A DNA stretch of 64,000 nt, from positions 2,046,001 to 2,110,000 of the forward strand of contig CAVXME010000001.1 of NCBI GenBank assembly GCA_963762965.1, in the 5' to 3' direction. This document shows positions 17,071 through 25,489 of the stretch, in pieces (the stretch's first letter is position 1; every line of letters starts with the position of its first letter). Made by a program: the position numbers and the translations under genes. This DNA comes from DATBAX01 sp963762965 (lineage in GTDB: Bacteria > Acidobacteriota > Terriglobia > Terriglobales > Acidobacteriaceae). A model generated the notes under the pieces. That model did not search any database. It worked only from the letters and a program-made list of their open reading frames with translations, and had not been told where the DNA came from.

Positions 17071-17569
17071 ATGGCTGCACTCACGTCAGGCACGAAAGCA
17101 CCGGATTTTACGCTGCCGACGATTGATGGCGGGAAGTTCTCGCTAAGCGAAGAACTGGCGCGCGGGCCCGTGGTGCTGGCGTTCTTCAAGGTTTCCTGTC
17201 CGGTATGCCAGTTTGCGTTTCCGTTCCTGCAGAGAATCTTTAAGGCTTATGCGAGCAAGAATGTGACCATCGTTGGTATCTCGCAGAATGGGAGACAGGA
17301 CACCGCAGCTTTCCTGCAAGAGTTCGGCGTGACGTTTCCAGTATTGCTCGACGATCCCAACACCTATCCCGTTTCGAATGCCTACGGACTGACCAACGTC
17401 CCGACGATGTTTCTGGATCGATCAGGATGGCGAGATCGAAATTTCCAGCGTCGGCTGGGTGAAGAAAGAAATCGAAGAGATCAATGCGAGGGCAGCCAAA
17501 TCTTCGGGCCAGACTGCCAAGCCCGTGTTCCAACCCAGCGAACAGGTGCCTGAATCCCGGGCTGGTTGA
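17071..17569 (+). pseudogene. Thioredoxin-fold / peroxiredoxin-like (AhpC/TSA, TlpA type) gene with frameshift
   Basis: ATG 17071 follows GGAGGAGGCAAC, a strong site. The protein starts APDFTLPTIDGGKFSLSE and has the redox motif SCPVCQ in a thioredoxin fold (VVLAFFKVSCPVCQFAFPFL). It reaches TNVPTMFL, the cis-proline loop, at which point the frame breaks. Skipping one G at 17413-17417 restores IDQDGEIEISSVGWVKKEIE and a stop at 17569, giving about 165 residues. In the annotated frame the tail is instead Arg-rich nonsense ending at 17553. Likely a recent mutation or a sequence indel; the downstream part is still coding-like. Confidence 0.8.
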
Positions 17570-17952
17570 GGGTCGAAAAACTAGCCCGCGGTCGCGGGCC
17601 AAGCAAAATCGAGCAGCTAAAACCGGCAGCGTTTGTTTTCAAGACGCTTGGAGTGCCGTGGAAGAGCGGCGCCTTCAGCGCCGCGTAAATCGCCCTCGCT
17701 TCACAACGCGGGCCTGGAAGGCCCGCTCTTCCACGGCGGCGCACACGGCATTGTTAATGCGGAAAGCGGCGCGGTAAACGATTCGCCGAGTGATCGTTGG
17801 GGACAGGAACCACGAAGAGTCAGGGCCAAATGGGCGGTATCCAGTAGAACTTCTGGTCACCATGGGGCTGGAATTCCTGGGTTGCTTCTATCTGCATTCC
17901 CGTACAATAGAAAATTCTCGGTCATATTTACGTATATCAGGAGCCTGGCAGC
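17570..17952. other. Intergenic region carrying an 83-nt inverted-repeat element
   Basis: Holds the element at 17655-17737 (listed separately). The remainder shows no credible gene. The promoter of the M28 peptidase probably lies at 17890-17940, which is AT-richer (cgtacaatagaaaattctcgg). Confidence 0.55.
17655..17737. repeat. 83-nt element with perfect 15-bp terminal inverted repeats, copy 1
   Basis: Begins GCCGTGGAAGAGCGG and ends with its exact reverse complement; the centre contains GCCGCGTAAATCG and a GGGCCTGGAAGGCCC sub-palindrome. A second copy, 82 nt with one arm mismatch, is at 31005-31086. It looks like a REP/MITE-type non-autonomous element. Confidence 0.8.
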
Positions 17953-19629
17953 ATGCGAAAGAGCATGATCGTGCTTTTCGGAGTTCTTGCGGTTTGCAGT
18001 CTGGCGGCACAAACGCACAAGCGAGATCAGGAGGCCGCGGCGCACCTTCCCGGGCCGGCGATCGCGGCGTTGGAGACGATCAACCCTGAGCATATCCGCT
18101 GGCACGTCCGCTATCTATCGCATGACCTGCTCGAAGGGCGCGGCACCGGCCAGCGCGGCGGCGACATTGCCGCCGAGTACATCGCGACGCAATTTGCGCT
18201 ATACGGCTTGAAGCCGGCGGGGGACAACGGGACGTATTTACAGAAGGTTCCAATGGTTGGCATTACACCGGATGCGGCGACGACGTTTTCCCTGGCGCCT
18301 GCAAACGGCGCAGCAATGGATCTCAAAGTACTCGATCAATATGTTGCATACGACCAGACGCAGCAGCCGCGGTCCGAGGTGGACGCCGACATTGTGTACG
18401 TTGGCTACGGCATCGAGGCGCCGGAATACAAGTGGGACGATTACAAAGGCGTGGACGTAAAAGGCAAGGTCCTGCTCATGCTGGTGAATGAGCCGCCTTC
18501 GGATGATGTGAAGTTCTTTAAGGGACGGGCGCTGACCTACTACGGGCGCTGGACTTACAAATACGAAGAGGCGGCGCGCAAGGGCGCGGTGGGCGTGATT
18601 CTGATCCATAAGACGGAGATGGCGAGTTATCCCTGGGAAGTGGTGCGGAATTCGAATTCCGGGGAGAAATCGTATTTGAAGCTGGATGGATCGCCGAAAT
18701 TGAAAGTCGCGTCCTGGGTGCATCTGGATGTGGCGAAGGAACTAGCTTCAGCTTCTGGCATGAACATCGACAAAATGATGGCGGATGCGCGGTCGCGCGA
18801 CTTTCATCCCGTGAGCCTGCCGGTGAAGTTGAAGGCGCAGATGGTGAGCAAGGTGCGTCCGTTTGAATCGAATAATGTGCTGGGGCTGCTGCCGGGATCG
18901 GATGCGAAGCTGCGAGATGAAGCCGTGATGTACACCGCGCACTACGATCATTTGGGAATTCGTCCTGATATGCCGGGCGACAACATTTACAACGGCGCCG
19001 AGGACAACGCCACTGGCTGCGGCATTATTCTCGAACTGGCGCGAGTGTTTGCCCAGGCCGGGGAGAAGCCGCGTCGGTCGATTCTGTTTGCTTCAGTCAC
19101 GGCGGAAGAGCAAGGACTGCTGGGTTCAGAATATTTAGGCAAGCATCCGCCGATTGCGGCGGGGAAGATTGCGCTTGATCTTAATTACGACGACATTCCA
19201 CCCATCGGCTCGCCACAGGAAGTGGAAGTTTCCGGAGCCGAGCGGACCACGTTTTATCCCACGGTGGAAGCCATGGCGAAAGAATTCCGGCTGGCCATTC
19301 GTCCCGATGCCCAGCCTGAGGCCGGGCACTACTATCGTTCTGACCACTTCAGTTTGGCGCGGGTGGGGATTCCATCTTTCTCGGTGAATTCCGGAATGAA
19401 ATATAAAGGTCACGATGAAGCCTGGGGCCTGGAGCAGGCGGAAGACTACACCACCAAGCACTATCACCAGCCGAGCGATGAGTATCACGAGAGCATGGAC
19501 TTCACCGCCGATGCAGTCATGGCGCGTTTTGGATTTGCGTTGGGATGGGAGGCGGCGACACAGCCGAATGTTGTGGGATGGCAGAAGGGTGATGAGTTTG
19601 AAGCGGCGCGGGTGAAGAGCGGGGATTGA
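17953..19629 (+). CDS. M28 family zinc aminopeptidase with PA domain, secreted
   Basis: N-terminal signal (MIVLFGVLAVCSLAAQ), then the lid and protease-associated domain (about residues 110-290) inserted before the catalytic core. Metal ligands of the M28 co-catalytic zinc site are present in order: His in YTAHYDHLG, bridging Asp in NGAEDNATG, Glu-Glu in SVTAEEQG, Asp in ALDLNYDD and the C-terminal His in KHYHQPSDEY. The 558-residue length is that of the PA-containing subfamily. Probably an extracellular or periplasmic peptidase releasing amino acids. Monocistronic. Confidence 0.92.
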   Translation: MRKSMIVLFGVLAVCSLAAQTHKRDQEAAAHLPGPAIAALETINPEHIRWHVRYLSHDLLEGRGTGQRGGDIAAEYIATQFALYGLKPAGDNGTYLQKVPMVGITPDAATTFSLAPANGAAMDLKVLDQYVAYDQTQQPRSEVDADIVYVGYGIEAPEYKWDDYKGVDVKGKVLLMLVNEPPSDDVKFFKGRALTYYGRWTYKYEEAARKGAVGVILIHKTEMASYPWEVVRNSNSGEKSYLKLDGSPKLKVASWVHLDVAKELASASGMNIDKMMADARSRDFHPVSLPVKLKAQMVSKVRPFESNNVLGLLPGSDAKLRDEAVMYTAHYDHLGIRPDMPGDNIYNGAEDNATGCGIILELARVFAQAGEKPRRSILFASVTAEEQGLLGSEYLGKHPPIAAGKIALDLNYDDIPPIGSPQEVEVSGAERTTFYPTVEAMAKEFRLAIRPDAQPEAGHYYRSDHFSLARVGIPSFSVNSGMKYKGHDEAWGLEQAEDYTTKHYHQPSDEYHESMDFTADAVMARFGFALGWEAATQPNVVGWQKGDEFEAARVKSGD

Positions 19630-19671
19630 GGTCTGTGGAGATTGCCAACCTTCGTCACTTGCCTCGACACT

Positions 19672-19734
19672 TGTCATCCTGAGCGCAGTGCGAATTGCGC
19701 GTAGCGCACTTCGCATGGAGTCGAAGGACCCCTA
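19672..19734. repeat. Dispersed 'TGTCATCCTGAGCG...AAGGACCCCTA' repeat, forward copy
   Basis: Starts TGTCATCCTGAGCG and ends GGAGTCGAAGGACCCCTA, with an internal hairpin of GTGCG/CGCAC type. It is inverted relative to the copy at 19826-19888, so the two could pair over about 215 nt. Confidence 0.75.
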
Positions 19735-19825
19735 AAAATTGCAAACTCTGGCGGGCTGAAGGGTTTTTATTGGGTGCGAGAGCTCAGTCCCAACGTTCAG
19801 AGATAGCGACGGGAAGTGCAGATTG

Positions 19826-19888
19826 TAGGGGTCCTTCGACTCCGTTTCTGCTTCGCTTTGCGAAACAGAAACTCCGCTCAGGATGACA
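19826..19888. repeat. Same dispersed repeat, inverted copy overlapping the scoB 3' end
   Basis: Reads TAGGGGTCCTTCGACTCC...CGCTCAGGATGACA, with an internal hairpin GTTTCTG/CAGAAAC. Bases 19878-19888 encode the last residues and stop of scoB. Confidence 0.75.
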
Positions 19889-20561
19889 TGGGTTTTAGGG
19901 TTGGGCTGATGATTAGTTTTGGTTGAGTAACTTTCTGCACGTCTTCGGGAGTCAGCCCCGGTGCGATTTCTTCCAGCATTAAACCTTGCGGCGTGACCTG
20001 GATGACCGCCATCTCGGTGACGATCATGTGCACGACCTTCACTCCAGTCAGCGGCAGGGTGCACTTCTTCAAAATTTTCGGTTGACCGTCTTTGTTGGTG
20101 TGCTCCATGGCCACGACTACGCGGCGAGCGCTGGCTACCAAATCCATTGCGCCGCCCATGCCTTTGACCATTTTGCCGGGGATCATCCAGTTGGCTAGGT
20201 TGCCTTGTTCATCGACTTCCATGGCGCCGAGCACGCTGAGATCGATGTGGCCGCCGCGGATCATGGCAAAAGAATCGGCGCTGGAAAAATAAGCGGTGCC
20301 TGCCATCTCGCTGACCGTTTCTTTGCCGGCGTTGATGAGGTCGCAGTCTTCTTCGCCTTCTATGGGATAGGGGCCGATGCCGAGCATGCCGTTTTCGGAT
20401 TGGAGGATGACGTCCATGCCGGCGGGGACGTGGTTGGCAACGAGCGTGGGCATGCCGATGCCGAGGTTGACGTAGAATCCGTCGCGCAGTTCCTGGGCAA
20501 TGCGGCGGACGATGCGGTCGCGCTTGTCTAGGTCTTTGCCGGGTTTGGGGGTGGTGGACAT
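19878..20561 (-). CDS. scoB: 3-oxoacid CoA-transferase, subunit B
   Basis: Beta subunit of succinyl-CoA:acetoacetate (3-oxoacid) CoA-transferase, which activates ketone bodies/acetoacetate. The catalytic Glu is in the family motif QSENGMLGIGP, and the N-terminal GFYVNLGIGMPTLVANHV is typical. 227 residues, standard length. It lies 3 bp downstream of subunit A on the same strand, so the heterodimer is co-translated. The last codons (MSS-stop) fall in a dispersed repeat that supplies the stop, so the original C-terminus has probably been replaced. Confidence 0.92.
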   Translation of the reverse strand: MSTTPKPGKDLDKRDRIVRRIAQELRDGFYVNLGIGMPTLVANHVPAGMDVILQSENGMLGIGPYPIEGEEDCDLINAGKETVSEMAGTAYFSSADSFAMIRGGHIDLSVLGAMEVDEQGNLANWMIPGKMVKGMGGAMDLVASARRVVVAMEHTNKDGQPKILKKCTLPLTGVKVVHMIVTEMAVIQVTPQGLMLEEIAPGLTPEDVQKVTQPKLIISPTLKPMSS

Positions 20562-20564
20562 GAC

Positions 20565-21263
<699 letters not shown>

Positions 21264-21288
21264 CAGGAAGCGATTTTAGAACACTTTT

Positions 21289-21394
21289 CACCACAGAGAC
21301 ACAGAGGCACAGAGAAAATCTGAAATCTAAAATCCTAAATCTGAAATTGGTCTCAATGTTTTTTCTTCTCTGTGTCTCCGTGCCTCCGTGGTGA
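21289..21394. repeat. Inverted 'CACCACAGAGACACAGAGGCACAGAG' repeat pair with TCTGAAAT spacer
   Basis: Arm 1 (21289-21318) and arm 2 (21361-21394) are imperfect reverse complements of about 30 nt. The spacer is made of aatctgaaat / ctaaaatc / taaatctgaaat units. Arm 2 is read as the C-terminus of tyrA. A further diverged copy lies before lpd at about 60862-60892. Confidence 0.7.
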
Positions 21395-22267
21395 GGGATG
21401 TTGCTGTGAGATCTTTCTGAGATGGTGCGCGCGTTCGAATTCCATGGCGAGTTCGCGGGTGTCGAGATTTTCGCGGATGTGGGCCAGGCGCTGTTCCAAC
21501 TTATGCAAAGCTTTCTGGATGCTCTTTTTGTTGGTGAGTGCGATGTCGCGCCACATCGAGTAAGGGCTGGCGGAGATGCGGGTCATCTCGCGCAGTGCGC
21601 GGCCACCGGCGTCGAGCAGCGGGGCGTCATCGCCGTATTCATCGACCAATGTGGCGGCCAGCGCGGTGGAAATCAGTTGCGGCAGGTGGCTGATCCAGGC
21701 GCAGAGCTGATCGTGGGCGTCGGCGTCGAGGCTGGCAATGCGTGCGCCTAATTTTTCTACCCATGCGATGAATTCTCCGCTGAGTCCTTCGTGAAGATTC
21801 TGACCGGCGACGGGAGTGAAAAACCATGCCGCGCCTTGAAATAAGTCAGGATCGGCGAAGTCTACGCCGGCTTGCTCTTTGCCCGCCATGGGATGTCCGG
21901 CGAGAAAGCGGCGTCCAACATTTTTGCCGAAGACTTTCTTTGCCTGGGCGAGAACTTCACCCTTGGTGCTGCCCACATCAGTGAGCAAAGTTTTCGGTGA
22001 CGTGGCCGGGCCCAGGCGCTCGACCATTTCAATAATGGAGCCAACCGGAGTCGCCAGCACGATGACCTGGCTGCCGCGCGCGGCGTCCGCGGGATGGACG
22101 TGGCCTTCATCTATTGCGCCTTTGGCGCGTGCGCGTTCCAGCACCGGAGCGCGATCGCAGCCGATGATCCGGCCGGTGAAGCCGCGCTTTTTCAGGGCCA
22201 GCCCGAGCGAGCCGCCGATCAGGCCGGTGCCGACGATGGTGATTTGGCGAATGGGCATGCCGCTCAT
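21353..22267 (-). CDS. tyrA: Prephenate dehydrogenase (TyrA family)
   Basis: NAD(P)-dependent oxidative decarboxylation of prephenate on the tyrosine route. GTGLIGGSLGLALKKRGFTG is the dinucleotide-binding fold; ATPVGSIIEM, LTDVGSTKGEVL and the catalytic region RFLAGHPMAGKEQAGVDFA follow, then an all-helical dimerisation half. The last residues (SPRRHGDTEKKKH) are encoded by a CACAGAG-type dispersed repeat, an acquired tail. The start overlaps the upstream DUF6265 gene by 4 bp (ATGA type), so they are coupled. No ACT domain is visible. Confidence 0.92.
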   Translation of the reverse strand: MSGMPIRQITIVGTGLIGGSLGLALKKRGFTGRIIGCDRAPVLERARAKGAIDEGHVHPADAARGSQVIVLATPVGSIIEMVERLGPATSPKTLLTDVGSTKGEVLAQAKKVFGKNVGRRFLAGHPMAGKEQAGVDFADPDLFQGAAWFFTPVAGQNLHEGLSGEFIAWVEKLGARIASLDADAHDQLCAWISHLPQLISTALAATLVDEYGDDAPLLDAGGRALREMTRISASPYSMWRDIALTNKKSIQKALHKLEQRLAHIRENLDTRELAMEFERAHHLRKISQQHPSPRRHGDTEKKKH

Positions 22268-22764
22268 TCCGCGTTGTGCGCGTAGGCGAAGACGTCGGCC
22301 TTCTTGCCTGCCCGTTCGACGGTGACTTCAAGAGTGCTGTTGCTGGTGCTGCGGAAAGTGATCTTGGTGGCTTTATCGGCGCGCTGGAAAACGGCTTCTC
22401 CCGGCTTGAAGCTGATCAGCGGCAAGGTGTGGGTCTGGTCATGGTCGGGCTCCCAAGGCGTGAGTCCGGGGCTGAAACGACGAATGCGGAGAACCGTACC
22501 TTCCGGCGCCTCCTCGATGGCGAGGAATTCATAGCGCTGGACTTTGCCCTCTTTGATGAAGCGGAACATGCCGATCAGGCTGTCGCCGCCGACTTCGCTC
22601 CAGTGTTCGTCAATGATGCCGCCGTCCATCTCGCCGCGGTTGTGGCCACAAAGGAAGGCCAGATCGTCGAGTTTCACGCGGAGTGGGGCAGACTGCGCGA
22701 AGGTGAGGGAGGCGAGCGCCAAAACGAACAGAGCGATCAGGAAGTGGCGATGAAGTTTCATCAT
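22264..22764 (-). CDS. DUF6265-like secreted hypothetical protein
   Basis: Signal peptide (LIALFVLALASLTFAQ) and a ~140-residue beta-rich domain with the DUF6265 hallmarks: DDLAFLCGHNRGEMDGG, IDEHWSEVGGDSLIGMFRFIKEGK and YEFLAIEE. Function unknown, lipocalin-like by appearance. It sits between aroF and tyrA, sharing a 4-bp overlap with tyrA, so it is part of the transcript although no link to aromatic synthesis is apparent. Confidence 0.8.
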   Translation of the reverse strand: MMKLHRHFLIALFVLALASLTFAQSAPLRVKLDDLAFLCGHNRGEMDGGIIDEHWSEVGGDSLIGMFRFIKEGKVQRYEFLAIEEAPEGTVLRIRRFSPGLTPWEPDHDQTHTLPLISFKPGEAVFQRADKATKITFRSTSNSTLEVTVERAGKKADVFAYAHNAE

Positions 22765-22796
22765 CCTTAATTCTCCGGGATCAAAGAATCTTCATT

Positions 22797-23816
22797 CTAT
22801 GCGATGGTGCGTCCTACGGCCGGCGCGATCATGCGCAGCTCGTCCATCAATTTGGCAAATTGTGCTGGGTAAAGTGATTGCGCGCCGTCCGAAAACGCTT
22901 TATCGGGATCGTGATGCACTTCCATGAGCAACACATCGGCGCCGGCCGCGACCGAAGCTCGTGCCATGGGTGGCACCTGGTCGCGCAGTCCGGTGCCGTG
23001 CGAAGGATCGGACGCCATGGGCAGATGCGAAAGCTTATGAACCACCGGGATGGCCGAGACGTCGAGCGTGTTGCGCGTGTAGGTTTCAAAAGTGCGGATG
23101 CCGCGCTCGCAAAGGATGACCTCGTAATTGCCGCCCGACATAATGTATTCGGCGGAGAGCAAAAGCTCTTCGATGGTGGCGGCGATGCCGCGCTTGAGCA
23201 GGACCGGTTTCTTGACCTTGCCCAGTTCGCGCAGCAGATTGAAGTTCTGCATGTTGCGCGCGCCCACCTGGAAAATATCAATGTAGGGGAGCATCACGTC
23301 GATCTGCGAAATTTCCATGACCTCGCTGATGATCAACAATTTGAACTTGTCGCCGGCCTCGCGCAGAAGTTTGAGGCCCTCGAGGCCCATGCCTTGGAAA
23401 GAATACGGGGAGCTGCGCGGTTTGAACGCGCCGCCACGCAGTGCGCGAGCGCCGGCTTTGGCGATCAATTCGGCGACGGTGAAAAGCTGTTCGCGGGATT
23501 CCACCGAGCAGGGCCCCGCCATGATGATGACTTCCTTGCCGCCAACTTTCAAGCCGTTGGGAAACTCGATGACGGTGCCTTCGGGACGGAAGCTGCGTCC
23601 TGCCAGCTTATAAGGGGCGCTGATGCGGTGGACTTTTTCAACGCCGGAAAGAACTTCGAGATTGCGGGTATCGAAATCAATGCGCGCGCCGACTGCCGCG
23701 AGAATGGTCTGGCGCTCGCCGGTGGTGCGGTGAACGGCAAATCCCATGCGGACGAGGTGTTCAACCACGTCCTGGATCTGCTCATCACTCGCCGTATCTT
23801 GCATGGCAACAATCAT
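22797..23816 (-). CDS. aroF: 3-deoxy-7-phosphoheptulonate (DAHP) synthase, type I-beta
   Basis: First step of the shikimate pathway: PEP + erythrose-4-phosphate to DAHP. N-terminal ferredoxin-like regulatory domain (about residues 1-70, VEHLVRMGFAVHRTTG), then the TIM barrel: IMAGPCSVESREQLF, GGAFKPRSSPYSFQGMG, IFQVGARNMQNF, PVLLKRGIAATIEE, LPMASDPSHGTGLRD and LLMEVHHDPDKAFSDG carry the metal and substrate residues. The domain order matches the Thermotoga/Bacillus AroF family, often feedback-controlled through the N-terminal domain. Downstream of the chorismate mutase gene. Confidence 0.95.
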   Translation of the reverse strand: MIVAMQDTASDEQIQDVVEHLVRMGFAVHRTTGERQTILAAVGARIDFDTRNLEVLSGVEKVHRISAPYKLAGRSFRPEGTVIEFPNGLKVGGKEVIIMAGPCSVESREQLFTVAELIAKAGARALRGGAFKPRSSPYSFQGMGLEGLKLLREAGDKFKLLIISEVMEISQIDVMLPYIDIFQVGARNMQNFNLLRELGKVKKPVLLKRGIAATIEELLLSAEYIMSGGNYEVILCERGIRTFETYTRNTLDVSAIPVVHKLSHLPMASDPSHGTGLRDQVPPMARASVAAGADVLLMEVHHDPDKAFSDGAQSLYPAQFAKLMDELRMIAPAVGRTIA

Positions 23817-23823
23817 AGGTCGC

Positions 23824-23893
23824 TGTCAGCTCTCAGCTGTCAGCTCTCAGCTTGTCCCCAGCTTTACGGCTGAGTGCTGATGGCTGACTGCGT
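23824..23893. repeat. Quasi-tandem CAGCTCTCAGCTGT repeat
   Basis: Copies of cagctct / cagctgt / cagcttg followed by inverted gctgagtgctgatggctga. Same family as 4719-4850 and 28540-28577; fills the gap between aroF and the chorismate mutase gene. Confidence 0.55.
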
Positions 23894-23896
23894 TTC

Positions 23897-24220
23897 TCAG
23901 TCATTTACTTTTGAATCTACTTCCTTGCTACCGGCGGCATCTGCTACCGCCTGGGGCGCGATTTCTTCGCGCTGGATTTGGCGCATTACATCCATGATGC
24001 GCTCGTAAATCCGCAGTAGATCGCGGTCCGGCAAAGGCCCGGGGTTTATCTTGGTCGCGTTGTCAAAAACTGCCCGCTCGCGGTCCGGTTCGTAAATCGG
24101 CATGCCGGCATTGCGTTTCAACTTGCCGATCTCATGGGCGGCCTGCGCCCGCTGGCTGATTAAATTCACCAGTTGGCGGTCCAGGTCGTCGATTTTCTTA
24201 CGCCAGTCGGAAATGTCCAT
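23897..24220 (-). CDS. Chorismate mutase (AroQ type)
   Basis: 107 residues, all-helical: ISDWRKKIDDLDRQLVNLIS, then RAQAAHEIGKLKR and YEPDRERAVFDN, then IYERIMDVMRQIQRE. The conserved Arg (WRKKID), Lys (GKLKR), Asp/Arg (DRE) and Gln (RQIQRE) positions of the AroQ active site are present. Converts chorismate to prephenate for TyrA or prephenate dehydratase. The ATG at 24220 is chosen; the longer frame upstream is a GTTGGC-type repeat. It lies between trpA and aroF in the aromatic cluster. Confidence 0.9.
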   Translation of the reverse strand: MDISDWRKKIDDLDRQLVNLISQRAQAAHEIGKLKRNAGMPIYEPDRERAVFDNATKINPGPLPDRDLLRIYERIMDVMRQIQREEIAPQAVADAAGSKEVDSKVND

Positions 24221-24230
24221 AGAGCCGCCG

Positions 24231-24327
24231 TTGGCCGTTCGTCCTTGGTCGTTGGCTTCTTGCCTTCGCTGCAAGCTGAATGTACCAAGTTGTTTGGCCA
24301 ACGACTAACGGCCAACGGCCAACGACC
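24231..24327. repeat. Inverted 'TTGGCCGTTCGTCCTTGGTCGTT' repeat, reading into trpA
   Basis: Arm 1 at 24231-24260 (built on ttggccgtt / cttggtcgtt) and arm 2 at 24294-24327 (aacgactaacggccaacggcc...) are imperfect inverted copies of the same GTTGGC words. Arm 2 codes for the C-terminal SLAVGR and stop of trpA. A related stretch lies at 15894-15931. Confidence 0.7.
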
Positions 24328-25069
24328 TTATAAATTGTGCCACAGACTCCGCTTCCTTGCCCGGATTCCGCTCGATGGTCTCGACAATTTTGCTTCCGAT
24401 CACAGCTCCATCGGCGAATTTTCCGACGGCGGCGAATTGCTCCGGGGTCGAAATGCCGAAGCCTACCGCAATCGGCAGCTTGGTGAATTTGCGCAGGCGG
24501 CGGACCAGTTTTTCGGCTTCTTCCGGCGGTTGCTGGCGGGTTCCGGTGACGCCGGTGCGGGAAACTGCGTAGACGAATCCCGTGGAATGCTGAGCAATTT
24601 GTTTGAGGCGTTCGTCCGGGCTGGTGGGGGCGGCTAGAAAAACCGTCGCGAGATTATTTTGCCGCATCAGGCACAGGTATTCTCCGGACTCTTCGACGGG
24701 CAGGTCCGTAACCAGTGCTCCGTCAATGCCGGCGAGGCGCGCTACTTTGCAGAATTTTTCCATTCCCATGCGCAGAATGGGATTCAAATAAGAAAAAATA
24801 ATCAGTCCGGTGGATTGTGCGTGGACACGAATCTCCGCCGCCAGTTGCAAGACTTGTGCGAGTGTCGTTCCGTTCTTGAGTGCGCGCTCACTAGCACGCT
24901 GGATTACCGGGCCGTCGGCGACCGGTTCGCTGAAGGGAACGCCGAGTTCAATGATGTCGGCCCCGACTTTGATCGCGGCGAGGATCACTTCACGCGTGGT
25001 CGCGAGATCGGGGTCGCCGCAGGTGACGTAGGCCACGAGGGATGGTTTGCGGTCAAAGCGAATAGGCAC
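24305..25069 (-). CDS. trpA: Tryptophan synthase alpha chain
   Basis: Cleaves indole-3-glycerol phosphate to indole and glyceraldehyde-3-phosphate. The catalytic Glu is in DIIELGVPFSEP, the Asp in VADGPVIQR, and the barrel continues with IIFSYLNPILRMG, GALVTDLPVEES, VYAVSRTGVTGTR and VGFGISTPEQ. About 254 residues, slightly short at the end; the last residues (RSLAVGR-stop) come from a dispersed repeat. Start uncertain: GTG 25069 or TTG 25072, neither with a clear ribosome site. It is separated from trpB by a hypothetical gene and an oppositely oriented toxin-antitoxin pair, so it probably has its own promoter. Confidence 0.93.
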   Translation of the reverse strand: MPIRFDRKPSLVAYVTCGDPDLATTREVILAAIKVGADIIELGVPFSEPVADGPVIQRASERALKNGTTLAQVLQLAAEIRVHAQSTGLIIFSYLNPILRMGMEKFCKVARLAGIDGALVTDLPVEESGEYLCLMRQNNLATVFLAAPTSPDERLKQIAQHSTGFVYAVSRTGVTGTRQQPPEEAEKLVRRLRKFTKLPIAVGFGISTPEQFAAVGKFADGAVIGSKIVETIERNPGKEAESVAQFIRSLAVGR

Positions 25070-25151
25070 CAAGGCATTGTAGATGGCTAAGGTCAGATTG
25101 CGGAAGTTTGAACCTTCTCAGTATGCGCCGGCTACCCTGTCCGCCGAATCA

Positions 25152-25185
25152 TTACGCTTGACGTAACGGGTAATTACTGGATAAT
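25152..25185 (+). promoter_or_regulatory. Promoter and operator-like palindromes of the HigBA module
   Basis: TTGACG (25158-25163) and GATAAT (25180-25185) with 16-bp spacing form a good sigma-70 promoter 10 bp before the toxin gene. It overlaps TTACG-cttga-CGTAA (25152-25166) and GTAA...TTAC half sites, as expected for autorepression by a HigA-type antitoxin. Confidence 0.6.
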
Positions 25186-25195
25186 CTTAGCAAGA

Positions 25196-25480
25196 GTGAT
25201 CCTCAGCTATCGAGACAAGAGGACCCGAGACTTCGCTGCCGGGAAACGAGTCAAGGCGTTCTCGGGATTCGAACGATCTGCACAGCTGAAGCTCGACCGC
25301 TTGGAGGCTGCCACTTCGATTCGGGACCTGGCGGTGCTTCCGGGCAATCGCTTCGAGGCCTTAGCGGGGGATCGCAAGGGCTTGTACAGCATTCGCATCA
25401 ACGATCAATGGCGAATCTGTTTTGCATGGTTGGATGGAACATCCGGACCATCCAATGTAGAAATAGTCGACTATCACTGA
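25196..25480 (+). CDS. higB: RelE/HigB-family toxin
   Basis: 94 residues: SGFERSAQLKLDRLEAATS, then DLAVLPGNRFEALAGDRKG, then the C-terminal core LYSIRINDQWRICFAW typical of HigB/YoeB-like ribosome-dependent mRNA interferases. The Arg/Trp pattern and the order toxin first, antitoxin second match HigBA. GTG start at 25196. The antitoxin follows 9 bp downstream. The pair lies on the opposite strand inside the trp cluster, suggesting insertion. Confidence 0.9.
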   Translation: MILSYRDKRTRDFAAGKRVKAFSGFERSAQLKLDRLEAATSIRDLAVLPGNRFEALAGDRKGLYSIRINDQWRICFAWLDGTSGPSNVEIVDYH

Positions 25481-25489
25481 GGGGGTTTT

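Noticed and set aside
24231..24327. Possible trp attenuator between trpA and the chorismate mutase gene
   Set aside because: The structure is a dispersed GTTGGC repeat; no Trp-rich leader peptide or T-run.
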